Shown piece by piece: positions 7,908-17,519 of a stretch of 33,116 bases of DNA; position 1 is the stretch's first letter, and the number at the start of each line of letters is the position of its first letter. Source of the DNA: Flavobacteriales bacterium. GTDB taxonomy: Bacteria > Bacteroidota > Bacteroidia > Flavobacteriales_G > Salibacteraceae. The stretch is taken from assembly GCA_020435995.1 (NCBI GenBank), contig JAGQYO010000040.1:1-33116 (forward strand), given 5' to 3'. The translations under genes and the position numbers were made by a program. The notes under the pieces are model-generated. The model did no database searches. It saw only the letters and a program-made list of their open reading frames with translations, and had not been told where the DNA came from.

Positions 7908-9419
7908 GTGATAGATAAGCTCAAAAAATACCTGAATGATCACCCCATTTCAGGTTTGCTTGTCATTGCGCTTATTCCGCGTCTTGTTGCCGTGTTATTT
8001 TCCAAGGGTTATGGCATGCACGACGACCACTTTCTCATAATTGAAGCTGCCCAAAGTTGGGTAAATGGCTATGACTACAACGATTGGTTGCCAAAAGATC
8101 CGCTAACATCAGGAGCAACGGGGCATAGCTGGTTTTATGTGGGAATGCACTATTTCTATTTCGAGTTTATGGAACTCATCGGTTTTTCTGATCCACAGGG
8201 CAAAATGTACCTTATTCGTCTTGGGCACGCTTTGTATTCATTGCTCATGATTCCGCCGGTTTATTTCATTGTAAAAAAAGCGGCCCACCACAAAGTGGCT
8301 CTACAGGCTGGCTTGTTGATGGCGCTCCTCTGGTCTTTTCCCATTCTTTCGGTGCGAAACCTTGTGGAAATGGTTTGTATCCCACCAGTACTTTGGGCAA
8401 CCTGGATCTTATATAAAAACGAAAACTACCCGATCAAAAATGTGATTTACGCTGGTTTGTTATGTGGTTTCGCTATGGCGTTTCGTTTTCACATCATTTT
8501 ATTTATCGGAGGGTTTGGGCTTGTGCTCTTGGGGCAAAAAAAAATCATTGGAGGCGCTGTTTTTGGCGTGGCCGCCTTTGTAGCCTTGTTTCTTACCCAA
8601 CTAGGCGATTTGGTTATTTGGGGACGACCATTTGTTGAGTTACAAGAATACATCGCCTACAATTTATCCAACACCACTTCCTATTTTAACAGGCCTTGGT
8701 ACCAATATTTTGGGACAATAGGTGGGCTCATGCTTCCTCCGTTGAGTTTGTTATTGATGTTGGGCTATTTCAAGTCTTTCAAAAAACACCTCTTGCTGTT
8801 TTTGCCATCCTTTGTGTTTTTTGCATTTCATTGTTATTTCCCCAACAAACAAGAGCGTTTTATCCTTCCTGTTATTCCCTTTGTAATAGCGCTTGGCTGT
8901 GTGGGTTGGAATGAAATTACCGAAAAAAACAAACAAAAATGGATACGCAACCTGAACAAATTCAGTTGGAGATTCTTTTGGGCGGTTAACACTATCGCGC
9001 TTCTAATAGTTTCACCGGCCTACTCAAAAAAGAGCAGGGTAGATGCCATGGAATATTTGGGTCAATTGCCCGATTACAATGGCTTTGTGGTTGAATATAC
9101 GATTGAATATGATGCCCCATTGATGCCGAGGTACTATGCCAACAATTGGAGTTCGATTTACTACCTCACCAAAGAAACGAATGAAGAAGAGTATGGCAGA
9201 AATATTCATGCGCTGAATGATGCCGAACGTCCGCGCTACGCGCTTTTTTTTGAAAACACCAAACTTGAAGCTCGTAAAAGGAAGTTTGAACACTTATTTA
9301 ATAGCAAACTTGAAGGGCTAACGCAAATTGAACCCAGCTATTTGGACAAGTTACTTCATGCAATGAATCCAAATAACAGCAACGAAACGGCTTACATTTA
9401 CAAAATCAATTACCAATAA
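7908..9419 (+). CDS. GT-C membrane glycosyltransferase (GT22/GT39-like)
   Basis: A protein of 503 residues with roughly ten membrane segments. The first periplasmic loop carries an acidic pair (GYGMHDDHF) as in polyprenyl-phosphate-sugar-using GT-C enzymes, and a later PNKQERFILPVIPF resembles the HKExRF motif of ALG9/PIG-B type mannosyltransferases (GT22). It probably moves a sugar from a lipid-linked donor on the periplasmic side; donor and acceptor are unknown. The start is a GTG at 7908; the next Met (GMHDDH) would remove the first membrane helix, so GTG is preferred. Its stop directly abuts the next gene's ATG. Confidence 0.75.
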   Translation: MIDKLKKYLNDHPISGLLVIALIPRLVAVLFSKGYGMHDDHFLIIEAAQSWVNGYDYNDWLPKDPLTSGATGHSWFYVGMHYFYFEFMELIGFSDPQGKMYLIRLGHALYSLLMIPPVYFIVKKAAHHKVALQAGLLMALLWSFPILSVRNLVEMVCIPPVLWATWILYKNENYPIKNVIYAGLLCGFAMAFRFHIILFIGGFGLVLLGQKKIIGGAVFGVAAFVALFLTQLGDLVIWGRPFVELQEYIAYNLSNTTSYFNRPWYQYFGTIGGLMLPPLSLLLMLGYFKSFKKHLLLFLPSFVFFAFHCYFPNKQERFILPVIPFVIALGCVGWNEITEKNKQKWIRNLNKFSWRFFWAVNTIALLIVSPAYSKKSRVDAMEYLGQLPDYNGFVVEYTIEYDAPLMPRYYANNWSSIYYLTKETNEEEYGRNIHALNDAERPRYALFFENTKLEARKRKFEHLFNSKLEGLTQIEPSYLDKLLHAMNPNNSNETAYIYKINYQ

Positions 9420-10181
9420 ATGAAAGTCACATTCCTCGGAACAGGTACATCACAGGGTATTCCAGTAATAGGAAGCAATCATCCTGTGTGCTTGTCCAAA
9501 GATAGCCGTGACAAAAGGTTGCGTAGTTCGGTGCATATAGAAATCGACGGTAAATCGTTTGTGATTGATACAGGACCAGACTTCCGAATGCAAATGCTTA
9601 ATGCCAATATTCAACGGCTCGATGCCGTGGTATTTACACATGAGCACAAGGACCACACGGCCGGATTCGATGACATACGCCCATTCAATTTCAAGCAGAA
9701 TATGGATATGCCTGTCTACGGCACCAAGCGGGTACTCGAAGCACTGAAGCGGGATTATGCTTACATATTTGAAGCGCAAAAATATCCAGGCGTACCTTCA
9801 GCGGAATTACACGAAATTGAAAACAAACCTTTCGAAATTGATGGTGTACTATTTACACCTATTGAAGTAATGCACATGTTTCTTCCCGTGTTCGGATACC
9901 GTATTCAAGATTTTAGCTACATCACTGATGCTAAAACGATTTCTTCGTCGGAAAAAGATAAAGTAAGGGGCTCAAAAGTGCTGGTTTTGAATGCACTTAG
10001 AATAGAAGAACATTACTCACACTTTAACCTACAAGAAGCCCTGGATTTGGTGGCCGAGCTTAAACCCGAAAGGGCCTATTTTACACATATATCGCACTTA
10101 TTGGGATTTCATGAAGAGGTTTCCAAGCAATTGCCTAAAAATGTATTCCTCGCTTATGATGGACTTGAAATTGAAATTTAG
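9420..10181 (+). CDS. MBL-fold metal-dependent hydrolase, PhnP-like
   Basis: A 253-residue metallo-beta-lactamase-fold protein beginning with the typical KVTFLGTGTSQGIPVIG strand-loop of the PhnP / phosphodiesterase subgroup. Metal-binding motifs are THEHKDH (His74, His76, Asp78, His79), His152, YITD with Asp170, and THISH around 222-226. E. coli PhnP cleaves cyclic ribose phosphates; the Bacteroidota members have no proven substrate, and no phosphonate genes are nearby. A free-standing role as a cyclic phosphodiesterase is plausible. The gene begins in the base after the glycosyltransferase stop and overlaps the start of the secreted endonuclease. Confidence 0.85.
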   Translation: MKVTFLGTGTSQGIPVIGSNHPVCLSKDSRDKRLRSSVHIEIDGKSFVIDTGPDFRMQMLNANIQRLDAVVFTHEHKDHTAGFDDIRPFNFKQNMDMPVYGTKRVLEALKRDYAYIFEAQKYPGVPSAELHEIENKPFEIDGVLFTPIEVMHMFLPVFGYRIQDFSYITDAKTISSSEKDKVRGSKVLVLNALRIEEHYSHFNLQEALDLVAELKPERAYFTHISHLLGFHEEVSKQLPKNVFLAYDGLEIEI

Positions 10182-11775
10182 AACTTTTATTGGCCTAGCC
10201 TTTTTAATTTCTATTGGCACTACCTCAAATGCCCAAACTGTAGTTGATTTTGGTGCAGTTAATGAACTTAACCCAAAGATCGAATCTATTAATGTAAATT
10301 CCGTTTTACATTATAGTAAAAAAGGAGATAGCAATTTTAAAGTTACAGTGATTCCCCTAAAGCCATATTCGTTTTTCGAAACATTAGATACGATTGTAAA
10401 ATATCCTTCCGATTCTATAATTGAAGTTAAACTTGGCATCATTCATAACATGCCCCAAAAAGGAATTTGCATTCTGTCAAACGAAAGAGGTTTGGCAGGA
10501 TATTTTAGACTCAGTGGCAGCGGACAATATTCCAACCGTTATTACGACAATACCAGAAACAAAGAAGGCGAGGACCTTAAAACCGCCTTGAAGTCAACAC
10601 TAGCAGTAAATTATAATTCGATGGGTTACAGCAGTGCCAGAATTGAAATGTTTAGCAAAATTGATAATTGGAAGGTGAATGGACGAGGTAGCTCTGTAGA
10701 CAAAATAGAATGTGTGTATACTGGACGAAGCATTACCAATTATCCTTTTAACACAGGTACGCTGGTGAACTCACCTTGGAACTTTAATACAGAACACACT
10801 TACCCACAAGGCCTTTTTAGCTCAAATGAGCCCATGAAATCCGATCTTCATCATTTGTTTCCGACTGACGTAAGCGAAAATGGTAAAAGAGGTAACGATG
10901 CTTTTGGAACTGGCTCGGGTAAATACGAACCGAGAGACGAACAAAAGGGCAGGAGCGCAAGAGCCATGTTGTATTTCGTTACAAGGTACCAAGATTATCA
11001 AGGGTTTTTGGCTGGTCAAGAGACTTTGTTACGAAGCTGGGCTAAGTCATTTCCACCGGATTCTGTTGACGTAAGACGAAATCAAGATATTTATGGTGCG
11101 CAGCTCAATCGAAACCCATACATAGATTATCCTCAATTCTTGGAAAGAATAAGCTCTATTTCGACAACTGCGTCTGTTCAAAAGATTAAAGATTTTGTTG
11201 TTTCACCCTCGCTCAAAACTAGGGTTTCAACTGACACCCTAATCTATTTTCAAGACAGAGAAGAAATGATTTATAACAACGGAACAGAGAATATTTCGGT
11301 TGAAGTTTATCAATGGAGTGAATATATGAGAAAAAAAATCGCGTCGGACACCGCTTTAGAGGCCGATGGAATTCTCATTTTTCGATTTAGTTTTCCAGGG
11401 TTAATGGACGCTGGCATCATAAATTCCAAAGACACGATTGTAATTGTTTCAAATGTATTGGGCAAAGAAGAGTTGAGGTTTGTGTTTGAAGGATTTTATA
11501 ATACAGGCAGTTCAATTCAAGAATTGAATCAAAGCGTTTCATTCAAAATCTTCCCAAATCCAGCACAAACCAGTATTACCATTGGTGGCCAAAGTATGGA
11601 AAGGGTTCGTGCGTCAAAGTATTCCATTTTGGATGTCTCTGGAAAGTTTATAGCTAAAGGGAAAATCGAAAACCAAAGCATTGATGTAGCTCAAATTCCA
11701 GCAGGCTATTACTTGCTCAACATAACCAACGAAAAAGGGGAGATAGGCACAGAAAAACTAATAATTGAAAGATAG
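10156..11775 (+). CDS. Secreted endonuclease I with T9SS sorting domain
   Basis: A protein of about 539 residues. A signal peptide (KLKFRTFIGLAFLISIG, ending near SNAQ) is followed by an extra N-terminal beta-rich domain, then an endonuclease I domain from about residue 125. Its active-site stretch is NTEHTYPQGLF with His214 and SDLHHLFPTD, the EndA-type ββα-metal arrangement. A type IX secretion C-terminal domain begins near KIFPNPAQTSITI and ends in TEKLIIER. It is therefore probably an outer-membrane-exported DNase for nutrient or biofilm DNA. The longest frame begins at 10111, but an ATG at 10156 fits the signal peptide; either overlaps the MBL gene. Confidence 0.88.
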   Translation: MMDLKLKFRTFIGLAFLISIGTTSNAQTVVDFGAVNELNPKIESINVNSVLHYSKKGDSNFKVTVIPLKPYSFFETLDTIVKYPSDSIIEVKLGIIHNMPQKGICILSNERGLAGYFRLSGSGQYSNRYYDNTRNKEGEDLKTALKSTLAVNYNSMGYSSARIEMFSKIDNWKVNGRGSSVDKIECVYTGRSITNYPFNTGTLVNSPWNFNTEHTYPQGLFSSNEPMKSDLHHLFPTDVSENGKRGNDAFGTGSGKYEPRDEQKGRSARAMLYFVTRYQDYQGFLAGQETLLRSWAKSFPPDSVDVRRNQDIYGAQLNRNPYIDYPQFLERISSISTTASVQKIKDFVVSPSLKTRVSTDTLIYFQDREEMIYNNGTENISVEVYQWSEYMRKKIASDTALEADGILIFRFSFPGLMDAGIINSKDTIVIVSNVLGKEELRFVFEGFYNTGSSIQELNQSVSFKIFPNPAQTSITIGGQSMERVRASKYSILDVSGKFIAKGKIENQSIDVAQIPAGYYLLNITNEKGEIGTEKLIIER

Positions 11776-11793
11776 TTAGTGCTTACTTGAGGC

Positions 11794-12462
11794 TCAACGA
11801 GTTCGGCTAAAATACCCAAGCGCATAACCATACTTGTAGGGCATAACCATAATCATGGTGTCTTGGTAATATGAAATCACCTGAGCGGTGTCGCTTCCAA
11901 TAAGGTATTTCTCAGATTCTAATTGCTTCCATGACCTTGCTACTTGAAGATTTGAAGCGGGGTTGGGCTTGGAGTTGGTTATTATCAACGAATCATCTGC
12001 CTTAATAAACGAATAGTCCAAGCTGATGATTGAATCGTATTTCAATTCGGCATTAAACACGTTTTCGTTTTCATTAAAAAACACATTGTCATAAGCTGAG
12101 AGGCGGTAATGTTTCCAGTGGCCATTGATCTCATCAGAAGAAGGAACTATAGGGTTTATAGGCAGCTTTTTTCCTGCTTCATACACATCCTTCGAGGTTG
12201 AATTGTATACTGTAAGTGATAGGATGTAGCGTTTTTTGAAATAATAAGTATGGCTGGCGTTTCCCTTTATGGTAAGTGGTGGAGTGCCATCACCAAATTC
12301 TATCAGCGACTGGCTGTATTTTTTAGAACAATTTGTAATTTTAATAGGCTCACCTACATAAGGAGTCGCTGTTGAAACAAACAAACAAGCTTTTGGGCTT
12401 TTGTTGCACGAAGCAAAGGCCATTGAGCCAATAAATAACAATATGAGCGTCCAATTTTTCAC
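11794..12462 (-). CDS. PKD-domain lipoprotein, copy 2
   Basis: A 222-residue lipoprotein: signal sequence WTLILLFIGSMAFAS then lipid-anchored Cys (SCNKSP). A PKD/Ig-like domain follows, with the hallmark IEFGDGTPP and a HTYYFKKRYILSLTVYN strand. The C-terminal half (from about NGHWKHYRLSAYDN) resembles the beta-barrel halves of lipocalin-like proteins. It is related to the gene just upstream: both share PKACL or PEACL after the Cys, a VGE-I core and a CSKK/CSQK turn. Its GTG start overlaps the TGA stop of that gene (GTGA), so they are translated together. Function is unknown; likely surface or periplasmic binding. Confidence 0.75.
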   Translation of the reverse strand: MKNWTLILLFIGSMAFASCNKSPKACLFVSTATPYVGEPIKITNCSKKYSQSLIEFGDGTPPLTIKGNASHTYYFKKRYILSLTVYNSTSKDVYEAGKKLPINPIVPSSDEINGHWKHYRLSAYDNVFFNENENVFNAELKYDSIISLDYSFIKADDSLIITNSKPNPASNLQVARSWKQLESEKYLIGSDTAQVISYYQDTMIMVMPYKYGYALGYFSRTR

Positions 12463-13139
12463 TTAGACAAATAAATCAATTTAAAGCCTTTAAAATAATA
12501 CCCCTTCCAAATCATTTGCGAAGAATTTTGCCTCACTATTCTAAACTGAGTGTTACCTGCATACACAACCCCGTTGCTGTAAGAATAGGGCAGTACATTT
12601 TCAAAAATAAAATAGTCCTCAGATATGTGGGCTACTTGAATTTCCTTTTCGGAGATGTTCCAGATTTCTTCAAAAGTCTCGGATTTTATTTTGGGATAGT
12701 CAAACAAACTAATGGTTGGGTCTAGTTCAAGTTGCTCGTAAGTGTCAACCGTAGATAATTTCCAAGATCCCAATACTGAAGCGGTTGATGGCGCCGAAAC
12801 CGATATAGTTTGACCAACCAATTCAGTTTTATCTCCTTTTTTGCTGAACGCCGTGAGTTGTACGGCATAGGCACCCGGTACAAAATAGGAGTGAGGAACA
12901 GATTCTTGATCCAAAAATCGAGCGCCATCGCCCATGTCAATTGTGTTGTTATGGCTTTTTTGGGAGCAATCGCTTACTACAATTCGCTCACCCACTTGCA
13001 CAGAACTGGCCGAAACATCTAAGCAAGCTTCTGGTGTAGGGTTACAGCCGAAAAAAACGACAGAAAGCCCACATATTAAGCTATGCCAAGGTTTTAAACT
13101 CTGAAGTTTTATGGAATTGAATATCTGGATAACTTTCAC
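12459..13139 (-). CDS. PKD-domain lipoprotein, copy 1
   Basis: A 226-residue protein with lipobox VVFFGC, then [11 protein letters not shown], a PKD domain (IDMGDGARF, then [17 protein letters not shown]) and a C-terminal lipocalin-like part starting [11 protein letters not shown]. It is a diverged tandem copy of the gene that follows. The only start in frame is a GTG at 13139, 59 bp inside the end of prfC. The resulting signal sequence has an unusually long N-terminal part ([19 protein letters not shown]) before the hydrophobic stretch. A non-standard start (ATA) further down is possible. Role unknown. Confidence 0.72.
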   Translation of the reverse strand: MKVIQIFNSIKLQSLKPWHSLICGLSVVFFGCNPTPEACLDVSASSVQVGERIVVSDCSQKSHNNTIDMGDGARFLDQESVPHSYFVPGAYAVQLTAFSKKGDKTELVGQTISVSAPSTASVLGSWKLSTVDTYEQLELDPTISLFDYPKIKSETFEEIWNISEKEIQVAHISEDYFIFENVLPYSYSNGVVYAGNTQFRIVRQNSSQMIWKGYYFKGFKLIYLSK

Positions 13140-14673
13140 GTGCTCTGTCTAACATCCATGCGGAAGGGGCTAAAAATACGTAATTGCCATCTTTATCTAG
13201 CGCAACCTCACTTGATTTCACCCGAATAAAATGTTCCATTTTCTCAGGCTTATCGCTGGTCATCCAACAGGCCATGTGGTATCCCAATGGTTTGAATTCT
13301 ACCACAGCCCCGTATTCGTTCAGCAAGCGGTATTGAATCACCTCAAATTGTAGGTTTCCTACCGTACCCACTATATTGATATTGCCCGGCTGACGGGTAA
13401 AAAGTTGGGCAACACCTTCTTCGGTAAGCTGCTGAAGGCCTTTTTGCAACTGCTTGGTTTTCATTGGGTCTTTATTAACTACCTCACGGAATAGTTCTGG
13501 TGAGAATGAAGGTATTCCTTGGTAAAGCATCTCTTCACCTTCGGTAAGTGTATCGCCAATTTTGAAGTTGCCCGTGTCGTATAATCCAACCACATCACCA
13601 GGATAAGCTTCTTCTACCAAACTTTTGCTAGAAGCCAAGAAAGTAGCTGGATTGGCGAATTTTACGTTCTTTCCCAGCCTCACATGGTAATAAAAGGTAT
13701 TTCTTTTAAACTCTCCCGAAACTATTCTCACAAAGGCAATACGATCTCGGTGATTGGGGTCAATATTGGCGTGGATTTTAAATACGAACCCACTAAATTT
13801 TTTCTCTTCGGGTTTCACTGGACGTGTGTTAGTTGTCCTTCCTTGTGGTTGTGGGGCTATTTCGCAGAAAGTGTCGAGCATTTCCTTAATCCCGAAGTTG
13901 TTGAGCGCCGAGCCGAAAAATACAGGTGCTAGTTTACCTGCCAGGTACTCTTTATTGTCGAAAGCATCATAAACGCCATCAATCAATTCAACATTCTCAC
14001 GCAGTTCGTTTGCATCTTTCTTTCCCAAAACCTCATCTATTCGGCTGTCTTCTAATCCTTTTGTTTCAATAATGTTCTCTGCTACGGTGGTTTTACTCGC
14101 GTCAAATATGTTGAGTGATTGATCGTAAAGCTTGTAAACGCCTTTAAAATCAGGGCCATAATTAATAGGCCAGCTCAAAGGACGAACACGAATGTCTAGT
14201 TTTTCTTCTAATTCGTCGAGCAAATCAAATGGATCACGACCTGGACGGTCCATTTTATTGATAAATACAATAACCGGCGTGTCCCTCATGCGGCAAACCT
14301 CCATTAGCCTTTCGGTTTGTTCTTCAACACCTTTTACACAGTCGATAACCAGAATTACGCTGTCTACGGCAGTTAAAGTGCGGTAGGTATCTTCAGCAAA
14401 GTCCTTGTGACCGGGAGTATCGAGAATATTTATGGTTTTGTCGCGATAAGGAAAAGACATTACCGAGGTTGCAACAGAAATTCCCCTTTGCTTCTCAATT
14501 TCCATAAAATCGGAAGTAGCTGTTTTTTTGATTTTGTTCGATTTTACAGCACCTGCAACTTGAATTGCCCCTCCAAAAAGCAAGAGTTTTTCGGTCAGCG
14601 TAGTTTTTCCAGCATCGGGGTGAGAGATAATGGCAAAGGTCTTTCTTGTTTTTATGGCGTCTTCTAACTTCAT
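13081..14673 (-). CDS. prfC: Peptide chain release factor 3
   Basis: RF3 is the translational GTPase that removes RF1 or RF2 from the ribosome after peptide release. The 530-residue length is normal. The GTPase motifs are visible: P-loop HPDAGKTT (18-25), switch I with [14 protein letters not shown], and [12 protein letters not shown]. Domain II begins around [12 protein letters not shown], and the C-terminal region includes [10 protein letters not shown]. It is transcribed from a promoter with a perfect -7 box 18 bp before the ATG. The 59-bp overlap with the next gene suggests that the two lipoproteins belong to the same transcript. Confidence 0.97.
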   Translation of the reverse strand: MKLEDAIKTRKTFAIISHPDAGKTTLTEKLLLFGGAIQVAGAVKSNKIKKTATSDFMEIEKQRGISVATSVMSFPYRDKTINILDTPGHKDFAEDTYRTLTAVDSVILVIDCVKGVEEQTERLMEVCRMRDTPVIVFINKMDRPGRDPFDLLDELEEKLDIRVRPLSWPINYGPDFKGVYKLYDQSLNIFDASKTTVAENIIETKGLEDSRIDEVLGKKDANELRENVELIDGVYDAFDNKEYLAGKLAPVFFGSALNNFGIKEMLDTFCEIAPQPQGRTTNTRPVKPEEKKFSGFVFKIHANIDPNHRDRIAFVRIVSGEFKRNTFYYHVRLGKNVKFANPATFLASSKSLVEEAYPGDVVGLYDTGNFKIGDTLTEGEEMLYQGIPSFSPELFREVVNKDPMKTKQLQKGLQQLTEEGVAQLFTRQPGNINIVGTVGNLQFEVIQYRLLNEYGAVVEFKPLGYHMACWMTSDKPEKMEHFIRVKSSEVALDKDGNYVFLAPSAWMLDRARESYPDIQFHKTSEFKTLA

Positions 14674-14690
14674 TTTCCTTTATTGGCGCG

Positions 14691-14698
14691 CAAAAGTA
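14691..14698 (-). promoter_or_regulatory. Promoter -7 box for prfC
   Basis: The minus strand reads TACTTTTG, an exact TAnnTTTG match, followed by CGCGCC and the prfC ATG 17 bp on. The leader is therefore only a few bases long. A clean -33 TTG is not visible at the expected distance. Confidence 0.5.
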
Positions 14699-14712
14699 AG
14701 TGAAATTAGACC

Positions 14713-14740
14713 TTGAAAAGGATTGGAATTAGTAACCTTG
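14713..14740 (+). promoter_or_regulatory. Candidate promoter for the metallophosphoesterase gene
   Basis: TTG (14713-14715), 17 bp, then TAACCTTG (14733-14740), one mismatch from TAnnTTTG, ends 20 bp before the ATG at 14761. The same TTG is the false start of the longest open frame here, which supports reading it as promoter rather than start codon. Confidence 0.4.
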
Positions 14741-14760
14741 CAATCCTATTAAAATTACTT

Positions 14761-16629
14761 ATGAAAGTCCTGTCATTTTTAGCCATTCTTGTTACTCTTC
14801 TAGTAGTCAGCTCATTGAGCAGTCAGGATGTCCCTTCGGTTTATTCCAATATACTTCATACCGACTCGGGCTATGTATTTCTAAAAAGTAGCGGAGAGGT
14901 TTTAAAGGAATTTAAAAGGGGGAAGGGATATGAGTTACAATCCTTTGTAGATGCTCCCAAAGGAAGTACAACTGGCATCGATTTCAATTTCAAGGATTCT
15001 ACTTTTAGAGGAACAATTTACTATGGATTTATCAATATCAGAGAAGAGGCCTATCATTTTCCGGTTTACTTTAAAACCTCAGTGACTATTCGTGGAGGCC
15101 TTGCGTCGGTCAATCTAATTGACCTTGGAGGCAAGTACGATATGATCAATTGGGAAAAAACCAACCACGGGCTTTTGGCTTATAGGGTAGCGGGTAGAGA
15201 TGGCGCTTTGCTATATGACGGGAGAATTGCCTTTAAATACGACGGCAAGTTTGAGGTGCAACCTACTATTGTTGAAGGCCCAACAATACACAAACTCAGC
15301 TCAACAGGCGCAACCGTTAGAATTGTGTTGAACAAACCCGCAAAAGCTTCTTTGTGGATAAATCGAAAAATTATTGAATCGGAAAAAGCACTTATTCACG
15401 AAATTGAAGTTACAGGTTTAGAGCCTCAAACGACATACTCTTATGAATTAGAAGGGTTTGAAACAAGATTATACAGTCTAACCACCACACCCGAACGAGG
15501 AAGTAAAACAGCCTTTACCTTTTCCTATGCGAGCGATTCCCGCGATGGTCAGGGTGGAGGCGAGAGGGATTTATATGGGGCAAATGCATATATCATGAAC
15601 CGAATCATGGCCTTAAATAAGCTGCGCAATGTGAAATTTATGCAGTTTTCAGGCGATATGATCAGCGGCTACTTGACTTCAAACTCAGAAATGGATTTAC
15701 AATATGCGAATTGGAAAAGGTCTTTGGAGCCATTTTCTCATTACATGCCAGTGTATACTGCTTTTGGGAATCACGAAGCCTTGTTACGCATATTCGGTAC
15801 ACGAAAATCATACGTGTCAATTGACAAATTCCCATTCGATACCCAATCTGCTGAAAAAACCTATCAGGATAATTTTTGTAATCCAGAATCGGATTTGTTG
15901 AGTGAGGACGGAAGTCAATACGACCCTAACCCCGACCAGACAGACTTTCCTAGCTACAAAGAAACCGTGTATTCATATAATTACGGCAATATAGAAGTGG
16001 TGGTGTTGAACTCAAATTATTGGTACGCCCCCTTGGCGCACGACAACCCTAAAACCAGCGGTAACATTCACGCCTATATCATGGACAACCAATTGAAATG
16101 GTTGAAAAAGAAACTAGAAGATCTTGAAGCCGATCGTCAAATTCAGCATGTATTTGTAAGTCTTCACACACCTTTTTTTCCAAATGGTGGGCATGTTAAA
16201 GATGACATGTGGTACAGTGGGAATAACGACCCAAGACCTTATGTAGCTGGCAAAGCCGTTGAAAAAGGAATTATTGAAAGACGCGACGAGCTGCTCGACC
16301 TGTTAAATAACCAATCTACTAAGGTAAAAGCAATTCTCACCGGGGATGAGCACAATTACGCACGAACGCTAATAGGTGCAGGCACCTCAAAATATCCGTT
16401 GGAATGGCCCTTAAAAAAACTCGAACTTAAAAGAAGTATTTGGCAAATCAACAACGGCTCGGCAGGTGCACCCTACTATGCCCAAGAAAAAACACCCTGG
16501 ACGCCTTTTGTAAGTGGCTTTTCTACGCAAAACGTGCTGGTACTATTCCATGTGGCTGGGGCCAAGCTCACCATGGAAGTCGTTAATCCCCTCACATTTG
16601 AAAAAGTAGATGAATTAGTGTTTGAATAA
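14761..16629 (+). CDS. Secreted metallophosphoesterase with fibronectin-like domain
   Basis: A protein of 622 residues with an N-terminal signal peptide (MKVLSFLAILVTLLVVSS). A beta-rich region is followed by a fibronectin type III-like domain (about 170-245), as in purple acid phosphatases, then a calcineurin-like phosphoesterase domain with GDMIS (Asp299), GNHE (336-339), SLHTPF (His469) and GDEHNY (His531). The first metal motif is DSRD (from Asp259) where most family members have DxH, so metal binding may differ. There is no evident T9SS tail. The longest frame starts at a TTG at 14713; the ATG at 14761 gives a clean signal peptide. Confidence 0.85.
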   Translation: MKVLSFLAILVTLLVVSSLSSQDVPSVYSNILHTDSGYVFLKSSGEVLKEFKRGKGYELQSFVDAPKGSTTGIDFNFKDSTFRGTIYYGFINIREEAYHFPVYFKTSVTIRGGLASVNLIDLGGKYDMINWEKTNHGLLAYRVAGRDGALLYDGRIAFKYDGKFEVQPTIVEGPTIHKLSSTGATVRIVLNKPAKASLWINRKIIESEKALIHEIEVTGLEPQTTYSYELEGFETRLYSLTTTPERGSKTAFTFSYASDSRDGQGGGERDLYGANAYIMNRIMALNKLRNVKFMQFSGDMISGYLTSNSEMDLQYANWKRSLEPFSHYMPVYTAFGNHEALLRIFGTRKSYVSIDKFPFDTQSAEKTYQDNFCNPESDLLSEDGSQYDPNPDQTDFPSYKETVYSYNYGNIEVVVLNSNYWYAPLAHDNPKTSGNIHAYIMDNQLKWLKKKLEDLEADRQIQHVFVSLHTPFFPNGGHVKDDMWYSGNNDPRPYVAGKAVEKGIIERRDELLDLLNNQSTKVKAILTGDEHNYARTLIGAGTSKYPLEWPLKKLELKRSIWQINNGSAGAPYYAQEKTPWTPFVSGFSTQNVLVLFHVAGAKLTMEVVNPLTFEKVDELVFE

Positions 16630-16655
16630 CAGTATATTCTTTAGATTTGAAACTG

Positions 16656-17519
16656 ATGAAACGCATTGCTCTTTTGTTGTTATTGTTTTGGACTGCTTTG
16701 GTGGCTTCAGCTGCCACTAAAACTTCAAAATTAGTCCTGAATAAAGGGCAATTGCTCACTGTAGATTCTGTGCTGGTACCGTATTACGCATTTAACGCCG
16801 ATACAGTATTTGACCAAACGAATGAACGAATAAAAATGGCAGTAGGAGATACCTTAAATTTGACAGTGGTCAACCATACAGCAGACACCCAGCAATTTAT
16901 AATCGAAGATTTTCAAATTAGCCAAACTATTCCAAGTGGAGATTCCATTGTGGTTGAATTAGTGGGTAAGCAACCAGGAGTTCATATTTATTCTGGCGGA
17001 AAAACTGGGAAGCAAATTGCTTATTGGGGAGCCTCTGGAATGCTAGTGGTTACTTCATTGGCTGATGCCAACAAGGCTACATTCTACTGGAATCTTAAAG
17101 ATTTTGAACTCAACAAAGTGTTGGATCTCGATTCTGGCAAATCTGTGGACTGGAGCACACTTTATCCCGATTATTTTTTGGTTAATGGAAAAGGAAAACC
17201 GCAACTGGTAGGGGATGTAGCGTCAAATGTAAAAGGAAGTGTAGGGCAATCTATTCTTATTATGGTTACGAATACAGGCAAGGTGAATCATTCAATTCAT
17301 TTTCACGGTTTTCATGCAACAGCAGTTGAAGGGAAGTCGAAGAGGGTTCAAAAAGGAAGCATAAAAGATACTTTTCCAATAGAGACAGGAGACGCCTTGA
17401 TGTTGCTTTTGGTTCCAGATAAAACAGGAATTTACCCAGTACACGACCACAATTTAATAGCGGTAGCGGGAGGAGGGAAGTATCCCAACGGCGTATTTAT
17501 GATTATAGATATCAAATAA
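16656..17519 (+). CDS. Cupredoxin-domain protein, multicopper-oxidase-like (partner A)
   Basis: A 287-residue secreted protein (signal peptide MKRIALLLLLFWTALVASA). Two cupredoxin-like domains can be traced. The first has no copper-binding residues. The second has HSIHFHGFH (His212, 215, 217, 220) and PVHDHN (His263, 265), two HxH motifs typical of the trinuclear cluster of multicopper oxidases, but no HCH motif with the type 1 Cys. The frame could start at a TTG (16647), but the ATG at 16656 fits the signal peptide. Its stop overlaps the start of the next cupredoxin gene (TAATG). Confidence 0.7.
   Translation: MKRIALLLLLFWTALVASAATKTSKLVLNKGQLLTVDSVLVPYYAFNADTVFDQTNERIKMAVGDTLNLTVVNHTADTQQFIIEDFQISQTIPSGDSIVVELVGKQPGVHIYSGGKTGKQIAYWGASGMLVVTSLADANKATFYWNLKDFELNKVLDLDSGKSVDWSTLYPDYFLVNGKGKPQLVGDVASNVKGSVGQSILIMVTNTGKVNHSIHFHGFHATAVEGKSKRVQKGSIKDTFPIETGDALMLLLVPDKTGIYPVHDHNLIAVAGGGKYPNGVFMIIDIK

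Noticed and set aside
14713-14760. Upstream TTG start for the metallophosphoesterase
   Set aside because: It would add 16 residues before a complete signal peptide, and the TTG fits better as a promoter element.
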